Shown in pieces: positions 8,661 to 17,664 of a stretch of 20,846 nt of DNA (the first letter of the stretch is position 1; every line of letters begins with the position of its first letter). This DNA is from Coptodactyla brooksi (lineage: Eukaryota > Arthropoda > Insecta > Coleoptera > Scarabaeidae). The position numbers were made by a program, and so were the translations under genes. The DNA is taken from positions 1-20,846 of the forward strand of contig JAWQRM010000633.1 of the NCBI GenBank assembly GCA_033557675.1. The letters are read 5' to 3'. The notes below the pieces were generated by a model. It saw only the letters and a program-made list of their open reading frames with translations, had not been told where the DNA came from and did not search any database.

Positions 8661-9289
8661 ATTACAAATCCTGCGCAAAATTTGGATACCCTGACTTCTC
8701 ACACTTCTATCATTTCGCGATAATTCCATTACACCGTGTATCTTGCCTCACAGTCATGGTACACCAAAACTAATGCAGCGATGTCATTCGTGGTGATAAA
8801 CATTTATACACGTTTTAAATTCGCACATGTCCTACCTACAGTTTCGAATGTCTGTAATAAAAGTGAACGAGCCTGTACACCAATCCGCACAGGCGATGTA
8901 CAAGTGTCAGCTCGTACATATAAGGACCATAAATCGTGAACTTATCAAAAATTCCATCCTCCCTAGATGCATTTTATGCACTACGCGAGAATAAAACGCA
9001 ACGAGTTGTTCTTTATGTACACGGTCTAGTAGCGAATTATATCTATGCCGTTTCGAATCTGTTGAATATATCAATCGTATTAAAGAATTTAGATTCTGTT
9101 AGTTCCATTGGTAATGGTTATTCTATTTCATTGTGTGTATTATTATTCCCAAGGAGGTTGCTTTGTCTTAATTCCTTCCAAGTGGAACTATAGAAAACCA
9201 TAAAAATTTATATATTTAAATTATAATCATTATAATTTAAAGGTATTTTAGCACTTAAAGGTGTTAAAAATACATGGTTTCATCTGATC
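8661..9289. other. no recognisable gene
   Basis: Two short consecutive open frames on plus (8736-9193) show no recognisable domain. Base composition is slightly richer in GC at 8700-9000. A TATATAAGGAC-like stretch near 8917 could be a chance TATA-like match. Confidence 0.35.
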
Positions 9290-9486
9290 TTTTTCCAAAA
9301 ACACTTCATTTATTCATCAATATTAATTTTGTCCCCTTCAAAGTAGTTCCTATGTGATGTAATATACAGTTCTGGAACGCAATTTCTTGTAATGGTGTTA
9401 GCTCCTTCAGTGATTCTTTTTTGACTCAATCAAATTGGATTCGTCGGGAATAGGAAGAAGTCGAGGTCCAGAAAACATGGAGGCTT
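9290..9486 (-). pseudogene. mariner transposase C-terminal fragment
   Basis: On the minus strand, PPCFLDLDFFLFP (9486-9447) matches the PPYSPDLAPCDFFLFP signature around the third catalytic Asp of mariner transposases, with two residues missing. Then come FQNCILHH and, one frame over, YFEGDKINIDE (9345-9313), the usual mariner C-terminus. The spacing between these motifs is shorter than in intact proteins, so there is an internal deletion. Confidence 0.7.
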
Positions 9487-9599
9487 AGGTATAATAACTG
9501 TATTATTTTAAGCAAAGACTTCACGAAAAATTGAATGGAATTCCTTCAATTGAAAAAGTGAAGTTGTTTTTAGATATGAACGAATGCTAAATCTCTGCT

Positions 9600-10250
9600 G
9601 TACTAAGTCTCATTGCACCAGCAATATATGTCTTGGTAATTTCGTTTTTTTTTTGTGAAAATGAAAGGAATTTTTCTTGGAGAGTATAAATATTTAGTAG
9701 CATGATTCCACACTTATAAAACTTCTGATCCTTGCCGGCAAAAACTGATCCAAGTCACTTTTGACGGCCTCATTTGAAGTAAAGGTTTTGCCGTCCAAAA
9801 AATTTTCTCTGGACCCAAACAAGCAATCATGGGAAGGCGCCAGATCTGGAGAATACGATGGATGTGGTAGTACATCCCATCCAAGCTTTTGGCGAGTTAC
9901 CAAACGGGATGTTCTATTGAGCAACTTGTATTGACCTGGATTTTTTTATATTGATCAGTTCTGGCCTTTTCTGTTTGAGTGAGTCATGCATTTTGTCCAG
10001 TTGATGACAGTCCACTTCAGTAATGAAATTTTGTAAAATTTTGCAAAATTTCAAAACACTTTAAAATTTTTTTCATTTTTGCAAAACTATTGCAAAACAG
10101 TCTGCACTGGTACTCTGTCAATGCATCTTCTGCACATACGTCACACAATTTTTTTCTAGCTTGAACGGCACTTTTCCCTTTTTTTAATAAAGAAGCAAAA
10201 TGTGCCGAAAATGCTGTTTCTCCATATTTCATAAGACACAAAAAGAAAGC
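9600..10250 (-). pseudogene. mariner transposase with large internal deletion
   Basis: On the minus strand the N-terminal helix-turn-helix region (ASLLKKGKSAVQARKKLCDV, then EDALTEYQCR) spans about 10205-10080. It joins near 10020 directly to the catalytic-domain text YCHQLDKMHDSLKQKRPELI (10013-9950). That is followed by VTRQKLGWDVLPHPSYSPDL and a FLDGKTFTSNEAVKSDLDQF block (9910-9740). The first Asp region is deleted. The HDNARPH segment is scrambled and the third Asp position reads His (APSHDCLFGS). A tail around 9640 resembles the usual mariner end. The wording is closest to the cecropia/mauritiana-like mariners, though the subfamily is not certain. Confidence 0.8.
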
Positions 10251-10689
10251 AATTGCAAAGAACCAAGCAAAATATTTTCAGACTTTGCAATGTCAGCTGT
10301 GAGAGTATATAATGCACATACGGTTTAGCATAAAGTTAGCTGGTTAAAATACAACTAACGTCTCTGCTATGAACAAAACGAAATGGCTTTCCCAATAACC
10401 CAATACATTGGTACATTTGTGCCTCGCGTATGTTGCCATGGGTAGTCGTATTGGATGCGTAATTTATTGTCGACGTTGCATTAATAGAATAGACTTCACA
10501 GCACATCAGCAATAGAATAAAATAATTCTATTACTGAATAAAAAAACTAGAATAAAATAACAGCAGCAGATAATCTGCTGTGGTATTGGAATATCATTTA
10601 GCTTATGCAAAGAAATTTTTTCTTGCATGGAATGTTGTGAGCTCGTCATGGTAAACACTTAATTGTTGATAATTAAATGGTAAACACTC
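10251..10689. other. no recognisable gene; small repeats
   Basis: The left part may hold the mariner 5' leader and terminal repeat, but I could not pair the ends. A ~29-nt direct duplication starting ATGGTAAACACT occurs at 10648 and 10677. Small inverted repeats lie near 10508-10529 and 10562-10580. Confidence 0.45.
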
Positions 10690-11115
10690 AATTTGTTGGA
10701 TAATTGTTTTCACCGATGAGAGTATTCTTAATGCTGCATAAGAATTTTTCTGTACGTACCTAACATCCCCTTAAAATATAATGTTTGGGTTGGAATCTTA
10801 GGTGACCATTTTATTTTAATTTAATTTAAGGTCCCTTTTTATAGATGGGACATTAAATGTGCAGAAATATCGCAACTTGCTTGCAAGGCAAATAGTTTCA
10901 GCTATTCAGGACATTCTTGCAATATGCTTGTTTGGTTTCAGCGAGACGGCTGTTCAAGTGGTTAAACAACTTTTAACAAATTCTACTTCAAACTGCGTTA
11001 TGAGTACAGCAGAGTATATTAAACGACCCGCAAGGTCTCCAGATTTATCCTCAAACGATTTATCGTCATGCGTGAGCAGAAAATTTGGCTACCTCGAGCG
11101 CTCAAATACTTTGTA
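10690..11115 (+). pseudogene. mariner-superfamily transposase fragment (DDE_3, Tc3-like insect family)
   Basis: Motifs occur in order on plus across frames. IIVFTDES carries the first Asp (codon 10715-10717). YNVWVGILGDHFI and GPFFIDGTLNVQKYRNLL follow. WFQRDG carries the second Asp (10945-10947). RPARSPDLSSNDLSS has the third-Asp position at 11057-11059. The same architecture (VNVWAEIIGNHIVGP, RSPDLxxLDFLWGYL) is seen in the minus-strand element at 15557-16556. The N-terminal DNA-binding domain and the C-terminus after ~11100 are missing. Confidence 0.7.
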
Positions 11116-12344
11116 ATTGATAAACTCGAAACTGTTTAGTATCGGTTTTTTTAACTTTTGTAGTTAACTGAAATTCAGCCTTTATTACAGATCGTAGTAC
11201 CAAGCGTACTACAGCTAGTAATCTAAACAGTGAACGTGGTTTGACTTTATTAGTTACGACGAAAGAAAGATAGGATGGTTGTTCTTCAATTCCTCATTTG
11301 AAATGCACTATATGCTTTGTAAACATAATATTAAAACGAAGAAATATTGAAAAGTAACAAAATTGTGTACATGACCATAATATTACTAATATAGAAGAAT
11401 CTATTAACAACAGTCTCACTTCTTTCATCTTTACAAATTGGTTAACGTGCTTAATTGTATTTACCAATTATAGCAATTGGTTAATATGCTTAAAAATATG
11501 TTTGAAGACATATTAAAATATTATTCAAGTAATATTATCAAAAAGATATTCTTAGGTATCCTCGCACATTTTTCAAACACCGAAGTCATTAGATACGCAA
11601 CATTTCATATATTCTGTTTAGCTTGGATAACGATTCCGATTTTTCATAAGTGCTTTCATCAAATAATTATAAACGTACATTTTCTGCCAAAAATATACTG
11701 GATATCTTTACACAAGCCAATTTTTATATGTATACATGAACGCCACCAACTAACATATCTGGGAACTGTTAGAATAATAAACAAAATGTGTGCTAGGACA
11801 TAAAAGATATCCTGTACACGTTAACACTTAGCGTATGTTCTTAATATAGTCTTAGTTCTCGTTTTGAATTGTCTAATTGGTAACTGTTCTGTATATACTG
11901 GCAACTTGAAGAACTTAGGGCAGTAATAATTTACTGATATAACCGATATCAGTAAGTATATCAGTGTTAATATAGGTTTCGTTTACCGTAGAATAAATAT
12001 TGGTCAATGGAAATGCATAATATATCATTTATTTCTGAGATATCTACGCCAAAGTGCACACACTTTTTGAACTATTTTTTTCTTCTATTTTATTATTTTT
12101 TACATTTTTTGTTTGATTTTATTATTTAATTTTAATCGTAATAGAATCCCAATTTAGACCTTTCTATTTAAAGCAGGATGCTATTAAGCTGTGGTAGATT
12201 GTTAATAACGCCATATGATATGTTTATGTGTTAAAATTGAGTATAAAGGAAAGTATGGTTTACAAGTTTCTAGTAGGGGAAAATCCATTATGTATAAAAA
12301 CTCACAAACAAAAGAAACAAAAGGAGTGCGCTCTGTTATATATA
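11116..12344. other. long AT-rich stretch without recognisable gene
   Basis: A 108-codon open frame on plus (11477-11803) encodes a hydrophobic, Ile/His-rich sequence with no recognisable domain. Its start overlaps simple AT-rich DNA and it may be chance. A 10-bp inverted repeat TTACTGATAT/ATATCAGTAA lies at 11931-11955. Nothing else was recognised. Confidence 0.4.
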
Positions 12345-12530
12345 CAGTGAAAGCTCTCGTAAGCGTACACTCATGGTCCCAGTGTTTTCGTCCAGCTTAT
12401 GGGATACCTCGAAAAAAGTTCTTTTTTTTACGTGGATTTTTAAGGCAATGAATAGAAAGCAGTTATATAGCAAATTCATTACATAGCTTTTATTACAAAT
12501 TCATGTGTACAAGTACTTATACACATATAT

Positions 12531-12586
12531 ATGTACATACATGTACTTATATGTACAATTGTACATATAAGTACATGTATGTACAT
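12531..12586. repeat. perfect 56-bp palindrome
   Basis: Positions 12531-12558 (ATGTACATACATGTACTTAT and eight more bases) are the exact reverse complement of 12559-12586, with no spacer. It lies in the 3' untranslated part of T2. The corresponding T1 region (~1615-1655) is similar in composition but not a perfect palindrome. Confidence 0.95.
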
Positions 12587-12617
12587 TAAAAGTTTAAATA
12601 TAAATGTATATGGATTG

Positions 12618-13672
12618 AAAGAACTTATAAATTTTCGTTTGTTGAAACTTGGTTTGCTTCCATTTCAACTGATAATTTTCAAAATGTCTTTCTAATTTTT
12701 TCAAATGTTAAAATGCTATGAAATGAGTCATCTCTTGCAAAGCGTTTCACGGTTAATTTACTGATTTTAACATTTATGATTTTATCGATTATCTCTTACG
12801 AATGCTGCTTTACGAAAGCAATTTTTAATAGTCGCTGCTTCAACTTTATCCCACGAAGCTTTAATGAAGTATAAAGCCTCAAGTACATTAATACATCTTG
12901 CCAGCTGTGAAGCTAAATTAGCTGCATCCATTTTTGAAAATATGTGTGTCAAAATAATGCAGTATCTCATCAAAATATAGGATGTGATGCTGCATTATCC
13001 AACAATAAAAGAACTTTTCTTTTCTGTGATCCCCTTTCCGTTACATTTCCAATTACTGGTAGATCTTTAATTAAAAGATTTTTAAATGCTTGAGGACGAG
13101 CCGCTTTCCCAATAACTAACATCTCTTTTTCCTCTGCCATGTTTACAAAAAACAAAGTAGTGAGTCTTTCCTTCGACAGCTTACCATCGATGAATTTGCT
13201 AGACTTCAAGCAACATAGATGAAAGCTTTACCTTGAACTGGTCGACGTCTACCTGGTTTATATCTGAAGCTTTGCCAGCTATAGGTTTGAAAGTAATTTT
13301 ATGTTTTCTACGCTATTTTTGTAGCCTTCTGACGCGGATAATGCACAGTACTCCATTTGCTGAGCTATTTCCCTTGCCTTGGGCTTTACTATCGGTCCAG
13401 AAATGAGAATCTTCTGGCTTCTAGTGTTTGCGAACCAATCAAAACACATTTTGCCTATACGAGAACCTTCTGGTTTAAGAAAACTTTTCTTCTGGTAAAC
13501 ATTTATGTTTACTGCCATTTGCGGCAAATATATATGCGACCATATACGACCTGTGCTTTCCCGATATTGAGGCTTTGCAAATATATTTACAAATGTGAAA
13601 AATTGTGTATTTTTCATAAATAAAATTCCTTGACTTTTCGCTAGTTTTGACAACTTTTTTTTCTCCAACGTG
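12618..13672 (-). pseudogene. Tigger/pogo transposase pseudogene in T2
   Basis: Reading from ~13672 leftwards, a Lys-rich N-terminus leads to the CENP-B/Tc5-type helix-turn-helix (CFDWFANTRSQKILISGP, about 13453-13390). GRRRPVQGKA follows (13260-13230). The stretch with the first catalytic Asp and FFRALP, present in T1, is deleted. The text resumes at KFIDGKLSKERLTTLFF and reaches the second Asp in LLLLDNAASHP (12997-12999). A second deletion removes the LDQG region with the third Asp. The W..VEAAT..NCFRKAAFV block and a final QTKIYKFFQ (12641-12615) remain. The last is a PIP-box-like motif, also kept in T1. Confidence 0.85.
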
Positions 13673-13897
13673 TTTGTATTTCAATTTTTTCGTTCAACGA
13701 AAGTATATTTTTTCGCAGTACCATTCTAATGTGTACGTATCGCTAAGAGGTACAAGTTGTGACTGATTCAAAAGGAGTAAAAAGCGGCAAGGGCAAAGTA
13801 AACAACACGTACACTGAGCGTAATAGCTTGTAAAAAGGGGAATCACCGTATTAACTGCGATTTGTGACGCACACCACAAATCCAAAAGCTTTCACTG

Positions 13898-13899
13898 TA

Positions 13900-13939
<40 letters not shown>
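13898..13939. repeat. (TA)n microsatellite between T2 and a MITE
   Basis: TA units with a single G interruption fill the gap between the T2 end (13897) and the MITE start (13940). Confidence 0.95.
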
Positions 13940-13942
<3 letters not shown>

Positions 13943-14225
13943 TGTCTGGCAAATGTATGGACCAAGTAAATATCTCTATAATTTTCAGAGATATCGAAAC
14001 TTAAATAATCCTTTCGAAACTTAAATAATGTACAGTGTTTCAGGTGTTTCATTATAAATTTTAAAATCGGCATTACTTCCGGTTAAACCGGAGGTTCCAA
14101 ATAGTTTAAAACAATCGCAAAAGTAAATGCGCAATTTACTGTAATATATATCCCCCAAATTTCGTTTCGATATCTCCAAAAGTTCCAGAGATATGTACTT
14201 GGTTCCACACATTTGTCCAACACTG
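13940..14225. mobile_element. Tc1/mariner-type MITE, 286 bp
   Basis: The left end, CAGTGTCTGGCAAATGTATG, is matched by the inverted right end, CAGTGTTGGACAAATGTGTG. Similarity continues through CCAAGTAmATATCTC and GAGATATCGAAAC, giving imperfect terminal inverted repeats of roughly 60 nt. TA flanks both ends. There is no coding capacity. The interior holds a duplicated TCGAAACTTAAATAAT (13994 and 14014) and a TCCGGTT-A-AACCGGA palindrome near 14080. Confidence 0.85.

Positions 14226-14257
<32 letters not shown>
14226..14257. repeat. (TA)n microsatellite right of the MITE
   Basis: It continues the TA repeat seen left of the MITE at 13898-13939, with one G interruption. Confidence 0.95.
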
Positions 14258-14258
14258 A

Positions 14259-14536
14259 GTTTCTTGTGCTTTCAGTACAACTAGACTAGATTAGTGTAAG
14301 CTGTCTGCCTTTCAGATTAAATATATTTTTTATGTTTACTCTATTAGTAGACATAATATAATACTGTTACTATTTTTATCCTTTTTGGTACAATTTGGTT
14401 TCTTGTGCTTTCAGTACAACTAGACTAGATTAGTTTAAGTTGTCTGCCTTTCAGATTAAATATATTTTTTATGTTTACTCTATTAGTAGATACAATATAA
14501 TACTGTTACTATTTTTATCCTTTTTGGAACAATTAT
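14259..14536 (+). repeat. 139-bp tandem duplication
   Basis: Positions 14259-14397 and 14398-14536 are head-to-tail copies differing at only about half a dozen positions (AGTGTAAGCTGTC versus AGTTTAAGTTGTC, for example). No coding content was recognised. The low divergence implies a recent event. Confidence 0.93.
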
Positions 14537-14589
14537 GTTATCTTAGAGAATATTTTCCACCATGTTCACGTATAACTGTTATATAAGTA

Positions 14590-15230
14590 TGACGTTTCAT
14601 GCAACTTGATACACCGACGTCGATGTGATAAAATTGGAACTCGTTTTATTCGTGGCGACACCAGCATTTCAGCTGCATTCTTATTAGGTGTATCACAGGA
14701 AGCTATGCCAGAACACCAAAGGCATCTACATCAAAACATCTACGATCGTTAACTACAAACGTATTGATCTCGTCATAAAATCGTTATTAGCCTTATTACA
14801 TACGACGGCATAACGTCCATTAGGAGCGCAAATAATCATGAGCAGCAGTAAAGGACGTGACGACCATCGTTATCGTTGTTTGCGATAGTTCCCTCTGCGG
14901 GCTTATTTTTCCGTCTCTGTTGGTCTCAAGGAGTGCGCTGAACCGTATTCTCCATGGGTGTGGGGTAGAACAGTTTTAACAAGGTGCAAAGACGGGGCTG
15001 ATGACACAAAAACAGTTCGCTCCGTGTTGTTGGTGACAACTGGGGTCCGCGACGCTATTCAATGCGAACCACTTCAACACAACTATGACATCGCAGTACC
15101 TCCAGCGAAAGGTCCGCTAATGGGATAGAGTTAGTGGTCGAAAATGCAGTGTGAATTTCAAGCCTGTATGTGTTGTTTTTCGGTTGGTGGACGACGATTT
15201 AACCTGACGCGGGCAGATGGTTCTCATCTC
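14590..15230 (+). pseudogene. GC-richer segment, possible Tc1-like transposase relic
   Basis: Base composition rises to about half G+C. Plus-strand fragments weakly resemble Tc1 transposases. TSISAAFLLGVSQEAM (~14660-14710) could be a helix-turn-helix, GRDDHRYRCLR (~14853) resembles the second DNA-binding segment, and RRFNLTRADG (~15192-15220) resembles the SRFxLxxxDGR text after the first Asp. The DES motif itself is not preserved and frames change often. An LTR-retrotransposon leader is an alternative, since TGGCGACACC near 14653 looks like a primer-binding site. Confidence 0.3.
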
Positions 15231-15556
15231 CAGTTTGAGAATAAAATACTGAGTTTTAGTTTTAATTCAATTTTTCTATCTTCAACTGTTATTTTTATAC
15301 CTCCAAATTAAAATTACTTGTAGTTTCTGAAGCATTTTTAGTAGAAGAAAAATGCAAAAGAAAAAAAAATAAGAAAAAAAGAAGGAAAATGGAAATAAAC
15401 ATAAAGAAAGGTAAAGTCATGATAATAAACCAGAAAGAATCAGGAGAGACCGAAAATAATGAAATCATGAGAAGCACAATATAAAACGGCGGAAGAATTC
15501 ATATAGATGTTAGATGTTAGAATTCATATAGAAAACGAGAGATAACCGAAATTATA
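15231..15556. other. purine-rich stretch and small direct repeat, no gene
   Basis: A long A/G-rich run spans about 15340-15400. AGAATTCATATAG occurs twice (near 15495 and 15520) around a doubled ATGTTAG. A 60-codon minus frame here is a by-product of the purine bias. Confidence 0.6.
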
Positions 15557-15760
15557 CAGTGGGTATTCTCACTGTATTTATGGAATAAAAAGATTTTTGG
15601 TGATATTTTAGAAAATTGTGGAAAATGCTCGGTATTTTTGAATTTATTTTTGGATTCCAATTGATCATCTATTTCAACAACCTACAACACTTCAAATGTT
15701 TTCCATTGGCTTCATGACAAAAACACATCTGTAGAAAAATGCCTGTATTTCAATACTTTC

Positions 15761-16275
15761 TCAATCTTTGAGATTCTCAATGATATTCGGTTTTGTTGCA
15801 TACACTTTGCTCTTGAGATAACCCCATAAAAAATCTAAAATCTTAAGGTCTGGTGATCTGGCTAGCCACTCAATGGTACCTCTGCGTCCAATCCATCTAT
15901 TCCTAAAGATTTCGTTTAGATAGTTGGTACCTATGGTATCTGGATATAAGTTTGCTAGAACAGAAACAACTTCATCTCTAAGTAAATTTAAATATTTTTC
16001 AGCTGTCAAATTTTCTACAATAAGAATTGGTCCGACTATATGGTTTCCGATAATCTCTGCCCAAACATTTACTTTTTTAGGATATTGGGGATGTGTCTCA
16101 CACATCCAACGAGGATTCTGTTCTGACCAATATCTATAGTTCTGTCGATTTACTTCCCCATTTAACGTGAAAGTTGATTGGTCAGAAAAAAGAATATTAT
16201 CAAGAGCTACCTCATTTCTGCCCAGCTTCTTCTACGGTCTGGGTCGTCTTCTGTTAGTTCCTGGGTTCCTATTTA
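15761..16275 (-). pseudogene. mariner-superfamily transposase pseudogene (DDE_3)
   Basis: On minus, ELTEDDPDRRRSW (~16255-16215) is followed, one frame over, by NEVALDNILFSDQSTFTLNG. There the first catalytic Asp is at 16184-16182 and the usual Glu after it is Gln. NRQNYRYWSEQNPRWM, YPKKVNVWAEIIGNHIVGP and LTAEKYLNLLRDEVV follow in a long open frame. A deletion removes the WFQQDGAPxHY segment with the second Asp: IGTNYLNEIF runs straight into RNRWIGRRGTIEW. RSPDLKILDFLWGYLKSKVY retains the third Asp. The frame from about 16205 to 15761 is nearly intact, so this is the best-preserved mariner coding relic here, but it is catalytically dead. Confidence 0.85.
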
Positions 16276-16374
16276 TTATTTCGGTTATGTATGACGCTTT
16301 TGTTTAATTGCAAAAAATACTGTAGACAATCGAATGTGATAAACATTTTAGAATCCAAAAATACAAAAATATGC

Positions 16375-16487
16375 AGGGTGTTCCATATAAAAAAAGGATC
16401 TATATATTACTACTAATACATGGAACATTATATATATAGACATTTTTAGTTCAAAAGACGTAAATTTGAGAATAAAAATCGGCCTGT
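16375..16487. repeat. ~113-bp insertion in the right TIR
   Basis: This segment interrupts the right terminal inverted repeat of the 15557-16556 element relative to its left repeat. It starts GCAGGGTGTTCCATAT, reminiscent of ends of other insect mariner/MITE families. It contains GTTCCAT and a facing ATGGAAC about 45 nt apart, so it may be a small nested MITE or part of one. Confidence 0.5.
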
Positions 16488-16689
16488 CGAGCATTTTGCA
16501 CAATTTTCTAAAATATCGCCAAAAATCATTTTATTCAATAAGTGGCATCCTCACTATATATTGTTAGAAAGATACAATACAAAAATCATCTCTTTCGAAC
16601 GCACCCAAGTTCATGCCAATCGGATGACAGGTTACAAAGTTACAGCCATTTCAATAACGGTAAAAATTGTGTTGATGTCGTAAAGCATA

Positions 16690-17535
16690 ATGGAACAAAG
16701 AGCAAATATTAAATTTTGTTTTAAACTGGGAAAGAATGTGCTGAGATTTATGAATTGATAAAAAAAGTGTATGGATATGTATTGTATGTCTAAAGCTAGA
16801 CTTTATGAAAGACCTGGTCATCCAGAAAGTAAAAATCGTGCTGAATTGGTAGAAAAAAATCCGTGAAATCATTGCTGAAATCATTTGCAACGGAAATGTT
16901 ACTGTAAAGGTATTGGATGAAGAATTAAAAACAAATAGAGAAACATGCGTTAAATTTTGACTCAGGATTTTGGAAAAAGAAAAGTTTGTGCGCATTTTGT
17001 TCTGCATGCTTTAAATGATGACCAACAAATTGCTCGTGTAGAGCATTGTAAAGACCTTATTAAAGCTGCTGAAAATGATTCAGATTTTCTTGATTCGATC
17101 ATAACTGGTGATGAAATATGGTGCTTTAAATATGACCCAAAACTAAAAAAAAATGCGCTTTCAGAAGTCAAGAATGACTGTTGAAAGTAAATGTTGATTA
17201 CTTTTTATGATTCACAAGGGATTGGTCAGAAGGAATTTGTTCCACATGGTAAAACTGTCCATGGAGAATATCATTTAGCAGTTTTATATCGTTTGTGGTA
17301 CGGTAGGCCTGAATATCCAGCAGAAAGCTGGATGTTATTATGGCTTTTATCGCATGATAATGCATTACCACATAAGACGTTAAAAGTTTGATGATTTTTC
17401 AACCATTCAAGCAGCTGTGATGCAGGTACTAAAGGCCATTCTCAAGGATGACATACAAAAATCTATGCATGCTATGGTTCATCGTGCTAGAAAGTGTATT
17501 GAGTGAAATGGAAGCTATTTTAACTAAAAAATAAA
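16690..17535 (+). pseudogene. mariner transposase pseudogene
   Basis: The start MEQRANIKFCFKLGK at 16690 is a well-known mariner N-terminus. A frameshift follows within 20 codons. Then AEIYELIKKVYG, RPGHPESKNRAELVEKIREI, LTQDFGKRKVCAHFV and DDQQIARVEHCKDLIKAAE follow. The first Asp lies in IITGDEIWCFKYDP (~17100-17130). After another shift come MLITFYDSQGIGQKEFVPHG, VNGEYHLAV-like text and HDNALPHK with the second Asp (~17355). A deletion then removes the YSPDLAPCDFFLFP region with the third Asp. The text resumes at FSTIQAAVMQVLKAILKDDI and RARKCIE. The element lies immediately beside the minus-strand element ending at 16556. I could not pair its terminal repeats. Confidence 0.85.
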
Positions 17536-17664
17536 TTTTAAACATAATTCAATGTGTTTTTTGCAGATCTAAAAATTCTGGTTATTTAATTGTCATATTG
17601 TGTACAACAAACGATTTGGCAAAATACCTCTGAAATGAAGAACACGTTGAAGGGAAATAATTAG

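Larger units (their letters stand above)
12345..13897 (-). mobile_element. pogo/Tigger-family DNA transposon copy T2
   Basis: Both ends are present: CAGTGAAAGCTCT at 12345 and, as reverse complement, CAGTGAAAGCTTT ending at 13897. Each is flanked by TA, the expected target duplication. Length is 1553 bp. The 5' leader (13690-13850 on minus) is highly similar to T1 at 280-450, so T1 and T2 are the same family in opposite orientation about 11 kb apart. The right side abuts a (TA)n tract. Confidence 0.88.
15557..16556 (-). mobile_element. mariner-superfamily element with long imperfect TIRs
   Basis: The left end (CAGTGGGTATTCTCACTG from 15557) and the inverted right end (TAGTGAGGATGCCACTTA from 16556) are both flanked by TA. 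They lead into a strongly matching block, ATTTTAGAAAATTGTGsAAAATGCTCG (left ~15604-15631, right ~16489-16516). Similarity resumes as GTATTTTTGGATTC (right ~16345-16370) after an extra ~113 bp present only on the right. Total length is about 1.0 kb, shorter than a typical 1.2-1.3 kb element, in keeping with internal deletion. Confidence 0.8.

Noticed and set aside
8736..9193. Two consecutive plus-strand frames as a small operon-like pair
   Set aside because: This is eukaryotic DNA, the second frame lacks an ATG start, and neither frame shows a domain.
13475..13684. Alternative minus frame as a separate gene
   Set aside because: It overlaps the Tigger transposase relic in another frame; the split reflects frameshifts in T2.
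14226..14700. LTR retrotransposon with a primer-binding site near 14653
   Set aside because: TGGCGACACC is suggestive, but no paired LTR or gag/pol text was found nearby, so it is mentioned only as an alternative.
15295..15477. 60-codon Phe/Ser-rich minus frame as a membrane peptide
   Set aside because: It is the complement of a purine-rich run, and the amino-acid bias follows from that.
16651..17171. Minus-strand open frames opposite the mariner at 16690
   Set aside because: They are antisense shadows of the plus-strand transposase, which has clear motifs.
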